Assembly (NCBI GenBank): GCA_050084515.1
Contig: CM114272.1
Span: 34,100,001 to 34,164,000 of the forward strand
DNA from: Blasia pusilla
Taxonomy: Eukaryota; Marchantiophyta; Marchantiopsida; Blasiales
DNA: 64,000 bases
Direction of reading: 5' to 3'
Every line of letters begins with the position of its first letter. Position 1 is the stretch's first letter. Positions 37,729 to 48,957 of this stretch are shown here, in pieces. The notes beneath the pieces were generated by a model. The model had not been told where the DNA came from and made no database searches. It saw only the letters and a program-made list of their open reading frames with translations. A program made the translations under genes and the position numbers.

Positions 37729-40100
37729 ATCTGCAAACACCTGCGGCTCTCATCGTCTGGTTCTTGTTGTCACTCTGATTCTGGTGGTGCAATTTTGGAG
37801 CACGGAGGGCTTCCCACGCATTTCCCCGAACATCTGCTGTTATTTGTCGAAGACAAAGGACGACGACGGGCAATCTGCTGGTTGTGTGCTGTGTAAATGA
37901 TATGATGATGGTTTCTGCTGAGCGATATACGGTCAAAATCTCTCTCGACTTTCTTGTGAAAAAAGGCATTCGCATCTAAATTTTTTTCTCCAATTTGTTC
38001 AAAACGCCAAAAATTGTAACAATGTCTTGTCCTGTTCATTCACGAATCATGAATATACATACGTTTTTCCACCACAAAAAAATTTGTTCTCAAGTATCCA
38101 AAACGAAAGTTCGACTGCTCTGAATTTGCTTTTGGGTTTCCGTATTAAACGCAAGTGATTCACTACTTTCCAGAAAAAAATCTTGCGCAGCCTTTTCTAC
38201 TCAGCGTTGATGTTCGCAGTAAGTTGTCGGTGCTGACTTTCTCTCGGTTGTGGGTATTTATACTTGCTTCGGTCGACGTGGAAATGTCATAAAGCTGTGG
38301 GAGAAGGTCTCGGCTGTCCAAGTGAACGCGTTTATGGAGTCATCGTATGTGCGTTGGTAATTGCGGCTATAAATCCCCCGCATCGTCTGCCCTGTGAACG
38401 TCGTGTTGATGATCAGACAGAAATTCAGACGTTCAGTCGTGTCTATTGCAGCAATTGCGCTTAACTTTTCGTCTGCCTAATGTGGAGTTCAAACGCATCT
38501 TCACAATTTCTGGTACGCCTTTCCGCGTTCATCACAAGACGTGAATGACAACGCGAATGAAGCGAAGCACTGGTTAGCGTGGCGTCTGTGAATACGGTAC
38601 CGACTTCGGACCTATCTTATTTGGCGAACTGCCACTCACTAATTTTGTGAATGTGGAGGTAGAAGGAAGAGTCACTATAGAAACGTATTGCGATGAATCC
38701 AAGTCTCTTTGATAGACAGTTAGTGACCGATTCATCCGTACTTGGGACTTCTGGTACTCCATAACAAATCTGTGTAGGATCGAAACTCTACCGTAACGAC
38801 TCATTAATACGTCGAACTGATGGTATCCCTAGATATCCTCTGAGTGGAGAGCGATATTTTAACAACGGCGGGCGATATCCTAAGACAGGATTCATTGCTG
38901 TTCGGAATCTCGGATGCTGGCATCTGTCTCGGGAAACGTAAATCCCCGCGCCTGGCTACAATATCCATCTTAATTTATAGATTTCTGAAGTAGAAATTAC
39001 TTTACATACAGACAATCTTTATGAAAGGCTATCGATTATGGACATAATATCATAATCCCCCTTTGAGTCTATGCAACTCCTGGAGCAATCCGTGCAGGAC
39101 TGGAATTCTTCTAGAAACCTGGCCTTAATTATGATCGATACCTTCAAGACAGCTTGAGATATTGCAGAAGCTCCTGACTACTCTGAGGACAGAGTGCGAA
39201 GCGACTGAGTCATACGGTCCTTTGAAGTTTGGACCGAACTGACAGTCTTATGTTCTCATGTCAACAGCTCCTATCATCTAAGGGTGTAATGTGACAATTA
39301 TTTCATTCCATGCCCTGACTGAAAAGATCATTCCATACCCTGACTGAAAAACTCATAAGAAAGCCATCTTCGAATGCAACAGGGCAACTCACATAATTGG
39401 CCGAATGAATCAGCCCAGCGAGAATCAGCACTTTCACATATGTCAGTGTCTTGTGAACAATTGGAATACAACAATGTAATTGATTTTCTAGCTAAGTCGG
39501 TGTATTTCTTGACGAATGTAGAACCAAAACACCTTTTTATCAAATCTTAGTGCTGTCTTTCTCAGTGATGCAGTTGCAGCACTTACTCTCCTTGGAAGCA
39601 TCTCCCTACAGCCTTCTTTAGGTCCAGATAACCAGATTGATGTGCAACAAATGTTGAAAGCCCTATAACCTTCGATATCTCGTTTCCAATGTAAGACTTG
39701 CTGGTGAGATTTATCTTTCCATCTGTCCGTACAAAATCTGATTCCGAATGGCGCTCGTGGCAGAGGTGTTATCAGTCAGGAGCCTTCACGTCTACATCCA
39801 TAACGTTGGGCCTTTCGGCAGCTCCAGTAGAAATCTGTGTCGAACATTAAGACAACCTCGGAAGTTATACGGGAAGGTTCAGATCCTTCAGGAGACGTGG
39901 AAAAACGAAATGTCGAGATCCCGCGCTAACGAAGGCAAGTGCCGGTGGTCGGTGACTGATATGTTGCTCATCAAGCATCTTGTGCAGCGCCAAGTTAATG
40001 TAATAAGTTTGCTAAAGTTCGAATGAAATCCTTGAGATTGCGAACGAGACGTACGTACAAAGTGTGGAAAAACCTTAGGGTTGGAGAACAAAATCTGTAA
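37729..40100. other. 3' flank of COR413 and intergenic DNA
   Basis: The first 250 bases are presumably 3' UTR. No domain recognised in the short open frames. A small direct repeat (ATTCCATRCCCTGACTGAAAA) is at 39,306-39,350. Confidence 0.35.
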
Positions 40101-40179
40101 TCGATGATGGGTGCTCTCACGCGGTTCATGCCGCTGCTACACGTTTTCCCCACATTTTGCATAGCCACGGTTACACAAT

Positions 40180-40900
40180 TCGAAAATCCGTACAAAATCC
40201 TGTGTGAAAGGCCTTTCAAACTTCAAAGCTTCCACCGATGCGGTTCCGCTTGGGCCTCCCCGAACCATCGGTGGTTGGTTCGACACACTGCGAGTGTCGC
40301 CGGAGCCTGGATCCACTTGGTGTGCATTTGGCACGCTGTCCAGTTGGGGGTGAGAGGATAGCCACTCACGATGCAGTGCGGGATATCATGTTCAGTATTG
40401 CTCGGGAGAGTGGCTTCCATTTGCAGAGAGAGAGAGGCACTACTCCATGCGGGATTCCCTCATTCGTGCCGATCTCTACATGACACGTGAGGCTGAGGTG
40501 GTTGTGGCGGACGTGGTAGTCACAGATCCTACGCGGGAGGCAGTGCGAGCCCAAGTGGTGGCCCAAGGGCGAATGCTACAAGGAGCGGCGGCGGCGGCGG
40601 TGAAGAAGACACATATCTCTGATCGACTACACGAGGACACATCTTCATCCCCGCCATAGAGATGTATGGGGCTATGGGGAGAGGTTCGACTGTTCGTTCA
40701 TACGGATCTCGCCCATCATCTCCACTCGAGAAATGGGTTGTCCTTAGCTCTGCGCGATTCTGTAGTAGGCGCAGGTCTCCATAGCGTTGCAGCGTGCCCA
40801 GGCTAATGGGATTTTGCGGCGGGCTCAGCTCGGTGGGGAGACGCCGCGCTAGAGGCCCACTTAGTAGTAGTCATAGCTCTCTTGTTGTTGCTGATATTGT
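40180..40900 (+). pseudogene. LINE-like retrotransposon remnant (C-terminal end)
   Basis: Translations near 40,238-40,420 (MRFRLGLPEP...CECRRSLDPLGVHLARC...RIATHDAVRDI) and 40,447-40,600 (IRADLYMT...EVVVADVVVTDPTRE) resemble the Cys/His-rich and nuclease-like tail found after reverse transcriptase in some LINE-type elements (pattern CxC...LDPLGxHxxxC...HDxxRD...ADVVVTDP). A frameshift near 40,440 separates the pieces, and a further shift puts the sequel (IEMYGAMGRG) in another frame. No reverse transcriptase is left upstream. Confidence 0.55.
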
Positions 40901-40904
40901 CTCT

Positions 40905-41545
40905 GTTGTTGGTGAGTTTCGTTGTTAGGGGGGGGAATGCCCCCTTCTTCCTTTTCTGGTCTTGTTGTGGCCTTCAGGTTTTGACTCTTTGAGTCCTCCT
41001 CTTTTGTACTTCAGATGGGTTTTCCATCACTCGTTTTTATCGAAGTGCATCTTCTTCCCTCCTGTCTCATTGGGAACTCCCCACTGAGCCTCTTATTGCA
41101 CGGATCCGACTCGGAAAGTTTCACTCAGTCTAGTCTGATGACATTCTGCACGCGGTCATAAACCAACTCCGGAGTTTACGTGCACGGCATCAAATCCCTA
41201 CGAGAGCGTTTTTGACGATGCAAAACTCGATTTTTCGTAGTTGTGCCACGAAGAAACATCTTGCACGGGTCATCCGCACATCATCCCTTGGATCAGAGGC
41301 ACAGAAGAGGTGTTGTGGTTCGTTCCACTCATAAACACGGTGAATTGCGTGACCGCCTTGTCCGCATTACTGGATTTCCATTTGCCATGACGGTAGGAAA
41401 CGAAGTCGATGAAATCGTGCACCACCAATAACATTGGAAGTTTGGAAAACGAGGCAAACGGTGAGGAATTCAGACAATCATTACCGAATCTCGCAATAAA
41501 CCCTAAACGGCAGAGTAGGACCATTTAATGATTCTTTAAATAAAT
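40905..41545. other. Intergenic, no gene recognised
   Basis: Short open frames only. A run of eight G near 40,929 and no other repeat. Confidence 0.35.
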
Positions 41546-41549
41546 TAGA

Positions 41550-41711
41550 CTAGTGGGCCACCCGGCATGCACAGGAGTGAGAGTGAAAGAATAATCATGT
41601 GAGAGTGAAAAGATAATTATGTTTACACAAAAGCTTAGAGGGAAATATTTTCTAGGGGTTGTAACATGTCAAACAAAGAGATGTTTACAAATCAAGAAGA
41701 CATTCTTCAAT
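41550..41711 (-). mobile_element. Non-autonomous Helitron, about 162 bp
   Basis: On the minus strand it starts near TTATATTATTATTGAAGAATG and has the family blocks CTTCTTGATTTGTAAACATC and TTTGTTTGACATGTTACAACC, ending GTGCATGCCGGGTGGCCCACTAG-like before T. The 3' stem is imperfect. Confidence 0.6.
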
Positions 41712-42784
41712 AATAATATAATTTAAAAATATTTTGAATTTCTAGTAACTAATTGGCTTCTATAACCAATCTAAAGCTCTATAAATCCATGCATGTGGAT
41801 TCCACTCATAATTCTCCATTCACATCTCTCCTACTACATGTGATAGGAGTTCTCAAAGGGCAAGATCCTCGTTAAGAATAGTAGAGTGGGATGAGAGGAA
41901 TATCATTTTCTCGTCCGTTCTTTGCAAGAGCTCGTGAGTCCAAATTACAATGCTTGTTAAGTCTTCTTTATATCAAACAATACAAGAAGATCAAGAGAAG
42001 TATGTAACAAAGCACATCCCTTAGGCAAAAGAGCAATGGCCAAATAGTACTCAACGACATAAGTAGAATCGATCAAACCTCCCCTCCCATAATGCTCCAC
42101 TTCTAATTATATCCCAAATCCTATTCTACCCAAACCTAATCATGTAGAGCTCGAGATAGGAGAATTAACTAATAAGACGGACTGCTAATGCATCTCGAGG
42201 CAAGGTTCACTAGCACTAACATGCCTCTAAAGTTTATTATTATCCATTTTTAGTGTTGTACAATATTTTTGGCCTCCTAGTTTTCTAAAATGGATACTAA
42301 AGAAAAAAACTTCATCAATGAGGGAAGTTGTATTTTCATCAAAATCCATTCACACTAATAAAGCAAAAAAGCCTGGATGATTTTTTTCCATAAATAAATT
42401 GGGAAAGATATTTGGTAAATCTCTTTTATTTAGTTTGGTTTGGGATGCCTTGGTTGGTAGAAACGCGAGTTTGTTCCTAGCTTGGAATATTTTGATATGC
42501 TTCAATGGGACGTAAGAGGATAGTATTTATTTTTAATTTTTTGGATTTTAGAATAGTGTCCACGTGTATAGAGAGTGCATAGTGAAAATTAGAGGGAGTT
42601 GACTATGAAAATTAGAGGGTGTGAATTTTGGTGTAATTTAAAAATGAAATTTGATAGTGTATTAGTGCTAATTTTCATAATAAATAAATTTTGATCTTCC
42701 ATTTTTATATATCTATCCACTCTCAATGCAAATTGTATAAACAAAACTCAATACATAAATAGATGAAACTAAATTTCATCCTAA
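41712..42784. other. AT-rich intergenic DNA
   Basis: No gene or RNA recognised. A local direct repeat of GACTATGAAAATTAGAGGG-like sequence lies near 42,585-42,620. Confidence 0.35.
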
Positions 42785-42960
42785 TCTATATTATTATTGG
42801 AGAATGCCTTCTTGATTTGCAAACACCTCTTTGTTTGACTTGTGACGACCGGGCATTAAGAAAATATTTCCCTCTCTATGGGTAGCAAGGAAAAAAATTG
42901 TATGCAACATGATAAGTCCCTTCACTCCCATGCATTGCACAGGCTGCCCTCAAGTTCTTA
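42785..42960 (+). mobile_element. Non-autonomous Helitron copy
   Basis: Begins TCTATATTATTATTGGAGAATG after A, then CTTCTTGATTTGCAAACACC and TTTGTTTGACTTGTGACGACC. The 3' end is degenerate (CCCATGCATTGCACAGG). Confidence 0.65.
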
Positions 42961-43127
42961 TTAAAATGACATAGTTCTAGATTTTGTGATGTGCTACTAT
43001 TAAATGTGAGATTCTCTCATCACATTGATCGGCTCATGGAATCCCCATGGTTTTACTCTATAGATTTCGCCTTATCTTTGTTCGCCCCATATATTAGAAC
43101 TAGTAAGGTGTCCATGCGATGCACGAA

Positions 43128-43334
43128 CTAGTAAGGTGTCTGTGCGATGCACGGGAAATAAAAAAGTGTTTAAAGAGTTCATGTATAATCCGTGAAGGAA
43201 AAAAATTAATGATGTTGTACATAAATTTAAATTTTTTCTTGTTGCTTGGAGCATATGAAATATTTTCTTACTGCCCAGTTGCCACATATCAAACAGATAA
43301 GTTTTTGCAAATCACTCTCCCGTAATAATATAAA
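43128..43334 (-). mobile_element. Non-autonomous Helitron, about 207 bp
   Basis: On the minus strand it starts TTATATTATTACGGGAGAGTG, carries the family body, and ends CCGTGCATCGCAC then AGACACCTTACTAG. A second 3' end (GTGCATCGCATGG, ACACCTTACTAG) follows 28 bp further on, at 43,100-43,127. It lies 86 bp upstream of tRNA-Glu. Confidence 0.75.
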
Positions 43335-43420
43335 TGTTATAAATGTTGGTGATGACACAAGCAAGGCATGCTATGTACGAAAACAAATCTATATAACGTA
43401 TTTTAAAATTATGAAGCAAA

Positions 43421-43492
43421 TCCGTTGTAGTCTAGATGGTTAGGATACTCGGCTCTCACCCGAGCGACCCGGGTTCGAGTCCCGGCAACGGA
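43421..43492 (+). tRNA. tRNA-Glu (anticodon CTC)
   Basis: A 72-nt cloverleaf: acceptor TCCGTTG/CAACGGA, D arm with TAGTCTAGATGG (A box), anticodon stem CTCGG/CCGAG with loop CTCTCAC (anticodon CTC), and T arm with GGTTCGAGTCC (B box). No intron, no encoded CCA; both fit a nuclear tRNA gene. Confidence 0.95.
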
Positions 43493-43521
43493 AGTGCGCT
43501 CCCGAGATATATGAAGACTAC

Positions 43522-43527
43522 TTTTTT
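43522..43527 (+). terminator. RNA polymerase III terminator of tRNA-Glu
   Basis: Run of six T, 29 bases after the tRNA 3' end, the normal stop signal for pol III. Confidence 0.7.
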
Positions 43528-43869
43528 CTGAAAATCAAAACTGAACTTGTGATCTTTGCCACTCCTACCTCACAAACTCGTTCGTGACGTGCACTTGCAT
43601 GTATCCAAGAGGGCTTCCTCCACCGTCATCCTTGGTCGGGCCATGTTTCCATAATCTGCGTGAACCACTTGCGTAGCCTTACTCTGTAGCTGTTCACAAG
43701 AGCATCTGCGAACATTCGTCATGTCACCGAGTTCCGTCGTCGTGATCCTAGCCTTGTTTGAACTTTGATCGGGTGTGAAACGCGCTTCTAAGTCGTACAT
43801 CTTTCATCTAATCAAAACAGTCATTAACTGATTACTTAATTTTCTTTTTCCTCCTCGAATATTCTCCGA

Positions 43870-44205
43870 AGCATCTGCGTCTTAAGCATCGTTCGGGTTG
43901 GCCAGGGTGAGACGATTCTCCCTAGGTTGGATTCCGTCGTCAAAGGGGCCCTAAACCGGTGACTTTTCCACTCAACTGGGGGTTACCCGAGGGAACGCAG
44001 AAGGACCTGGTATACCGTCCAGCATGGAAGAAACATCTGCGGTTTAAGTTAGTGTACTTTGGGTTGATCGAGGGTGAGATGCTTCTTCCCGAGGTGGATT
44101 CGGTCGGTTAGGAAGCCCTGAACCGGTGAATTTTCCCCATGACCGAGTGCTGCCTGACGGCACGCAGAAGGACCTGGTATTCCGTGGAGCATGGCAGATG
44201 CGAAT
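43870..44205 (+). repeat. Tandem duplication, two units of about 165 bp
   Basis: Two diverged units, 43,870-44,030 and 44,031-44,205, share CATCTGCG...TTAAG, GGGTGAGA, CCGGTGA, TTTTCC and GCAGAAGGACCTGGTAT followed by CCGT..AGCATGG. No function recognised; open frames through them are not conserved. Confidence 0.75.
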
Positions 44206-44335
44206 ATACCCTAAGGGTCGAGACTTCCAGGCGATAATCTCCTGGTAACACACTGCTTCAGTGTCGTGATTTCCTGCTTCAGTCTCCGTGACTTAAGTTG
44301 CGGTGCTAATGCTCAGGCATCTTCCCGGAGATGTC

Positions 44336-44369
44336 TCCCGATTCTTCATGGGGCCATGAAGAATCGGGA
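44336..44369. repeat. Perfect 16-bp-stem hairpin
   Basis: TCCCGATTCTTCATGG, two-base centre GG, then CCATGAAGAATCGGGA. It lies between the tandem duplication and the short-repeat block. Confidence 0.9.
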
Positions 44370-44460
44370 ATGTTTCTTGCACATAGAATTACTTGAGTGT
44401 CAGATTAGTGAACAATTTTCCAGATTATGGTCCCTCTGTAAGACGTTTTAAACTGAATTC

Positions 44461-44857
44461 CACTTAGCAAACTAATCCGCTCGTCTAAGTGATCAACTGA
44501 TCTTTCTTCTGTAAGATTTTTCGAACTGAACTCCACCCAGCAAACTAATCCGCTCTTCTAAGTAATCAATTGATCTTTCCTCTCGCGGGAAGACTCGTGT
44601 AACCTTCATCTTAATAGTACAGATTTCTCAGATTAAGGTCGCCTTGTGTACAGAACTCGTCCACTTAGCAAACTAATCCGCTCCTCTTAGTCCTCAATCG
44701 GCTTTGTCTCCGTATGTCGAGAATCACTCGTTGGCTTTGGGTACTGAACTTAGCTCCTCTGAGGCATGAATCATCTCTATCTCCCAATGTAGAGATTCAC
44801 TCGCTGGCTTTGGGAACTAGACTCCTCCACTTAGCAAACTCATCCGCTCCTCTAAGT
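44461..44857 (+). repeat. Four dispersed copies of a 30-bp hairpin-type repeat
   Basis: CACTTAGCAAACTAATCC followed by GCTCSTCTAAGT at 44461-44490, 44533-44562, 44662-44691 and 44828-44857. In the first copy CACTTAG pairs with CTAAGTG. Spacing is irregular (72, 129, 166), so this is not a CRISPR array. A related pair (CACTCGYTGGCTTTGGGWACT) lies at about 44,727 and 44,799. Confidence 0.8.
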
Positions 44858-44917
44858 CATATAGCATGTGAGCAAGCGAATCTCTGTAAGACTAATCTTA
44901 ATCTGAGAAATCTGTAC
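44617..44917. repeat. Perfect 21-bp inverted repeat flanking 259 bp
   Basis: The 21 bases at 44617-44637 (starting GTACAGATTTC) are the exact reverse complement of 44897-44917. Two copies of the 30-bp repeat lie between the arms. Confidence 0.85.
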
Positions 44918-44999
44918 ATCTAAATCAAGTGAATCTGTACTACTAAATCAAGTGAATCCCTTTCTTACTTACACAACTTCTCGTGGTGCGTAGTTATTT

Positions 45000-45400
45000 C
45001 AAGCTCCACGGCAGACGGGTTTCCTGCTTCCCATGCTCTGCTTAAGGAGAGGGATGGACTGACAGTTGTAGCTAATAAACCAGTAATAGGTCAGCAATCC
45101 TCCCACTAGTGATTCATCACCTCTGCAGAAAGCCGCCGCAGCCGATTTTACTCCGATGTCATCGGGGTGCCATGATGGAGGCTGTGTACAGAAGGTGGAG
45201 GAGACCAGAGAAGGGTATTGTTTGACAAACTTTTGATGATCTTTTTAATCCGTAGCGGAATGGCATCCAGATCTCAAAGGAAGGCACATTCTTCTTCCGC
45301 CACCGAATCTCCTACGGAAGTCCTCGTAAGGCGAGGAAACCATCGATAAACATGGTGACGCACGGTGACGCATGGTGACATCGATGAATCGGGGTTTTTT
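45000..45400 (+). other. Possible isolated first exon (45,260-45,325)
   Basis: ATG at 45,260 opens 22 codons (MASRSQRKAHSSSATESPTE...) ending at a GTAAGG donor-like site at 45,326. No downstream exon could be recognised. It may be chance or a relic. Confidence 0.2.
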
Positions 45401-48400
45401 TTTCTTATGTGGAAATGTTTAACTTTCTGTATCCTCTTATAAAGTTGTTTTCCTATAAGAAAATCAATGAGATGTATAACAAATATTTATAATTAATTTT
45501 TCGAAAAAAATTAATTTGGACACTAATATTTTCTAAGATGTGAATGGACGATGAGATAAGTGGTCACCAACCACTCTGACTCTAGTATCTAATCAATTAG
45601 TATGCTTATGTGGGTTACATCAAGATACAATTATATCAATGAATAGAAACAATGGAGAGAAAGTGACTACCAGAAAAAATAAGTCCATGATTCTCAAATA
45701 AATTGTGGGTATATGTTTTGAGGAAAGTATCCAAAGATACATATAGGTGCCCAGGAAATTCCCATGTATGGGGAATAAAGCCAATTAGTCATATGTGACA
45801 TGTCTCTTTCCACTACTTAATTCCTTGATTCTTGATGTTTCCTTGATTACGGAACCATTCGTGTGCGCAATTCGATACTTTTCATATATTTTTAATATAT
45901 ATTAAATATGTATTTTTTAATATATATTTAGAAAAAAATTATTTAAAATTATTTAACGTGAAAATAAATTTTTAAAATTTCATAATTTAAATTAATCATT
46001 GTAAAAACCTTCACCACAACATAAGTGGAGATAAATGAATTATCAAATTGAATTGATAATTTGATGTGGGAATAAAATTAACAAGGAAAATCAATAATAT
46101 TAAGAAAAAGTAAATCTAGATTTAGAAGAGCGTCTTTGTTTGACACACGACAACAAGAAAATATCTCCATAAGACATGCACCAGGACAATATTTCCTTTT
46201 CTTGGTGCCCATGATTCTTGGGAATCTTAATTTGATAATTAAGACTCAAGAGTGGAGTAAATAATCTATAATATTCTTTGGATGAAATTATTATAGGATT
46301 GCATATTTACTTTTCAACACCCTTATAGCATGCAAGGTAACAAGGTTGCGTATGGAAAATTTTTGTGTCCATGGACATGTGTGTGTCCGTGGATTTACGT
46401 ACGTCTTATAGAAGGACTTGTCCATATGGGCCCTATCTCCGCCTTCTTTTTCATCCCTCTCACTTGCCTTCATAATCCGCACTTTCTCGTTTCTTCCTTC
46501 TCTCACCTTCACTACCTCCCCCCTTATTGCCCCACCCACCCTTGCCTTGCCTTCCATCATGAACTATAAATGTGGACCCTACCTTTTGCAATCCATGTCG
46601 GTGAACTTATCCAAACTTATTCATCCATGTCTATCCTATGGACGTATTTTTCAATTTTTGTGCAACCATGATAGCATGATATATGTCACCTCAACATAAT
46701 GCTTCAAAACTAGTTATGTCTGCCATAGGGAGAATTCGATGTATTATGCATAACAAGCCAAATCAAAACACCTTTTTATGTTGTTGTTTGTTAAAGAAAA
46801 AATTTCCTAAAGAATAGTCTCAATGCAATGGCGATGTCGCCAACCTCATCCAGCACCTTGGGACCAAGTTATACTCGAACAACCCATTGATCTTCCATAT
46901 TACAAGGTTGCTTATGGACAAAGTCCATGATTGGAGACTTATGTAGGTCCCTAGGATGGACATGTCCATGCACGCCAGAGTTTCCGCAACCCACAACCAA
47001 GCTTGCTCCGCTCGTAACTTAGACCTAGGCTTAGCCAACTTCACCTAATCCAACAACTTGTCACCCTTTTTGTAGCCCATACCAAGCCCACGCCTTGCTC
47101 GCAGAGGCCCGCATAATGCCCGCACATGGCTTGCACTGGCTCGCCCTAAGCCCGCGCAAGGCCTACATTGGATTGCCCTAAGCCCACAGAAGGCTTGCAC
47201 TAGCCTGCATACAGCCCGCAACCTATGCGGGCTAGTGTAGGCTAGTATGGGTGATGTAAGCTATGTGCGGGCCATATGCAAGCTCGATGTGGGCCAGGCG
47301 AGGGCGCACATCGAGCTTGCGCACAACCATTTGATCCCGCCTCCCTTAATCCGAGCTCATATCTATTCCCACATCGCGAGCCTGCGCGGGCAACCAAGGT
47401 ACCAAAAACACCTAGGCGAGAGACCCGTTGGGTATGTCTATGGACTTTTCTGGACATGTCTTTCCCATAGACGAATAAGTTCGTGTGTGTGAAACCTTAC
47501 TACATTGTCAACACAATAGAACTCTACTTGTGGGCTAAGTAGGATATGACAAAGTATATCATAGCTTGTCTTCCACAAAGGGAATGATCCATCCAAGAGG
47601 TGGATTAACTATAGAAATAAATATCAAACTATGTCTACTTCTAGAATTGAGATGATGTAGAAGTAGAGATTTTGAAATTCATAAAATTAAAAAAAAATTT
47701 ATTTGTAAGTTACAATACCTTATAAACATATGGAGAAGCATACTAATGGAGGATAGTCATTTTGATCTAATTGATCAAGGGAAAGTTTTAAGAAAAAATG
47801 AAAAAAAAAGAGTGTAATAATCATGGAAGCTCCATCTTGAGTTAAAGATACTATCTATGAACTCAAAAGGTCAATGTCATTGGCTCATCATAACACATTA
47901 AAAAAATTCACCCTTGCATCTCTCTATTGAGGCAACCCACCCAACATGTTGCTATCAATGGCATCCTAGATTAATAGGTTATAAGCACTCAAAAACGTTA
48001 CTACAAGAAGGCCCTTGAATAGGAGTTTCATAACTCTTCTATTTAGACTAAGATGTGCATGATCATACAAAATGTAGAATCTCTTGGACTTCCTTTGATT
48101 CCTCCATAACATGGTTAACATTGTAAATGGGTTCTTACACACAGACCAAAAATAAATCCTTTTCCTCATTTAAGTTTGAACAAGAAATTGAATCTCCTAT
48201 ATCCTTTACAATCTTCACAATATGTATCATCAACATTTTCTATAAATATTGGTGATATTCTCTCATGTTATTCCCTAGCAACATTTATCACCAAACTTTG
48301 ATGCAAAATTTGAAACAAAATTGTCAAAATTTTATGAAATGTTCAACTGAAAATTTTAGATTCTTGATAGAAAATTGGAATAAACTTTTTTTAAAATTCA

Positions 48401-48920
48401 TGGCATTTCCAAAATATTTAGGTTATGTTCACCCTTGTCCACAAATGATACATCTTATTTTTAAACATAGACTCCCTACTATTAAGGCTAGATAGAGCCA
48501 TCTTTTACTAAAATGATTGGAGGGAAAAAGTCCTCTCACAATTCCAAGAATTTACCAAAGAAAAGGAAGACGATATCCAAGAAAAGAGGCTGGTATGTAA
48601 GATCATCATTGTCGAATTCATGGTACTATGTACTTTTGAATAATATTTCTTTTCATTTAATTATTCCAAATCCTTGTAGATTGAAGCATGTAGAAGAACC
48701 TCCAAGTAGGAGTTTAAGTGGATGTAGGGGAGGGTATCCCCATCGAAAATCTTCCAGGGGTATTTAATTGTTATGTTGGGCCTTCTATGAGTGGAAGAGA
48801 TTGCTCCAAAACTTTTTCAAGGACTTGCCATGGACATATGTAAAAAACTTCATTGAATGAAAACTTCTAGATCTGAAGAAGGTTTGAAAATTGGTAAAGA
48901 GAGTGAAGCTATAAGTCTCG
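45400..48920. other. AT-rich intergenic DNA with a GC-rich repetitive patch
   Basis: No gene recognised. 46,130-46,190 has a fragment of the Helitron family body (TTTGTTTGACACACGACAAC, AAGAAAATATCTCC). 47,070-47,330 is GC-rich with imperfect repeats of GCCCGCR / GGCTTGCACT and a CGATGTG...CACATCG inverted repeat. The remainder is AT-rich with no signal. Confidence 0.4.
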
Positions 48921-48957
48921 GTTGTGCATCGCACCGTCCCTTGCGGGTCCTAATTAG
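48921..48957 (+). mobile_element. Degenerate Helitron 3' end
   Basis: GTGCATCGCACCGTCCC followed by TTGCGGGTCCTAATTAG and T; a CTAG-to-TTAG form of the terminus, like that at 19,130-19,156. No 5' partner found. Confidence 0.4.

Noticed and set aside
43072-43287. 71-codon frame similar to one at 19,618-19,824
   Set aside because: The similarity comes from two copies of the same non-autonomous Helitron; there is no protein signal.
44461-44857. Regularly repeated 30-bp units as a possible CRISPR array
   Set aside because: Only four diverged units with spacing of 72-166 bp in a eukaryotic genome.
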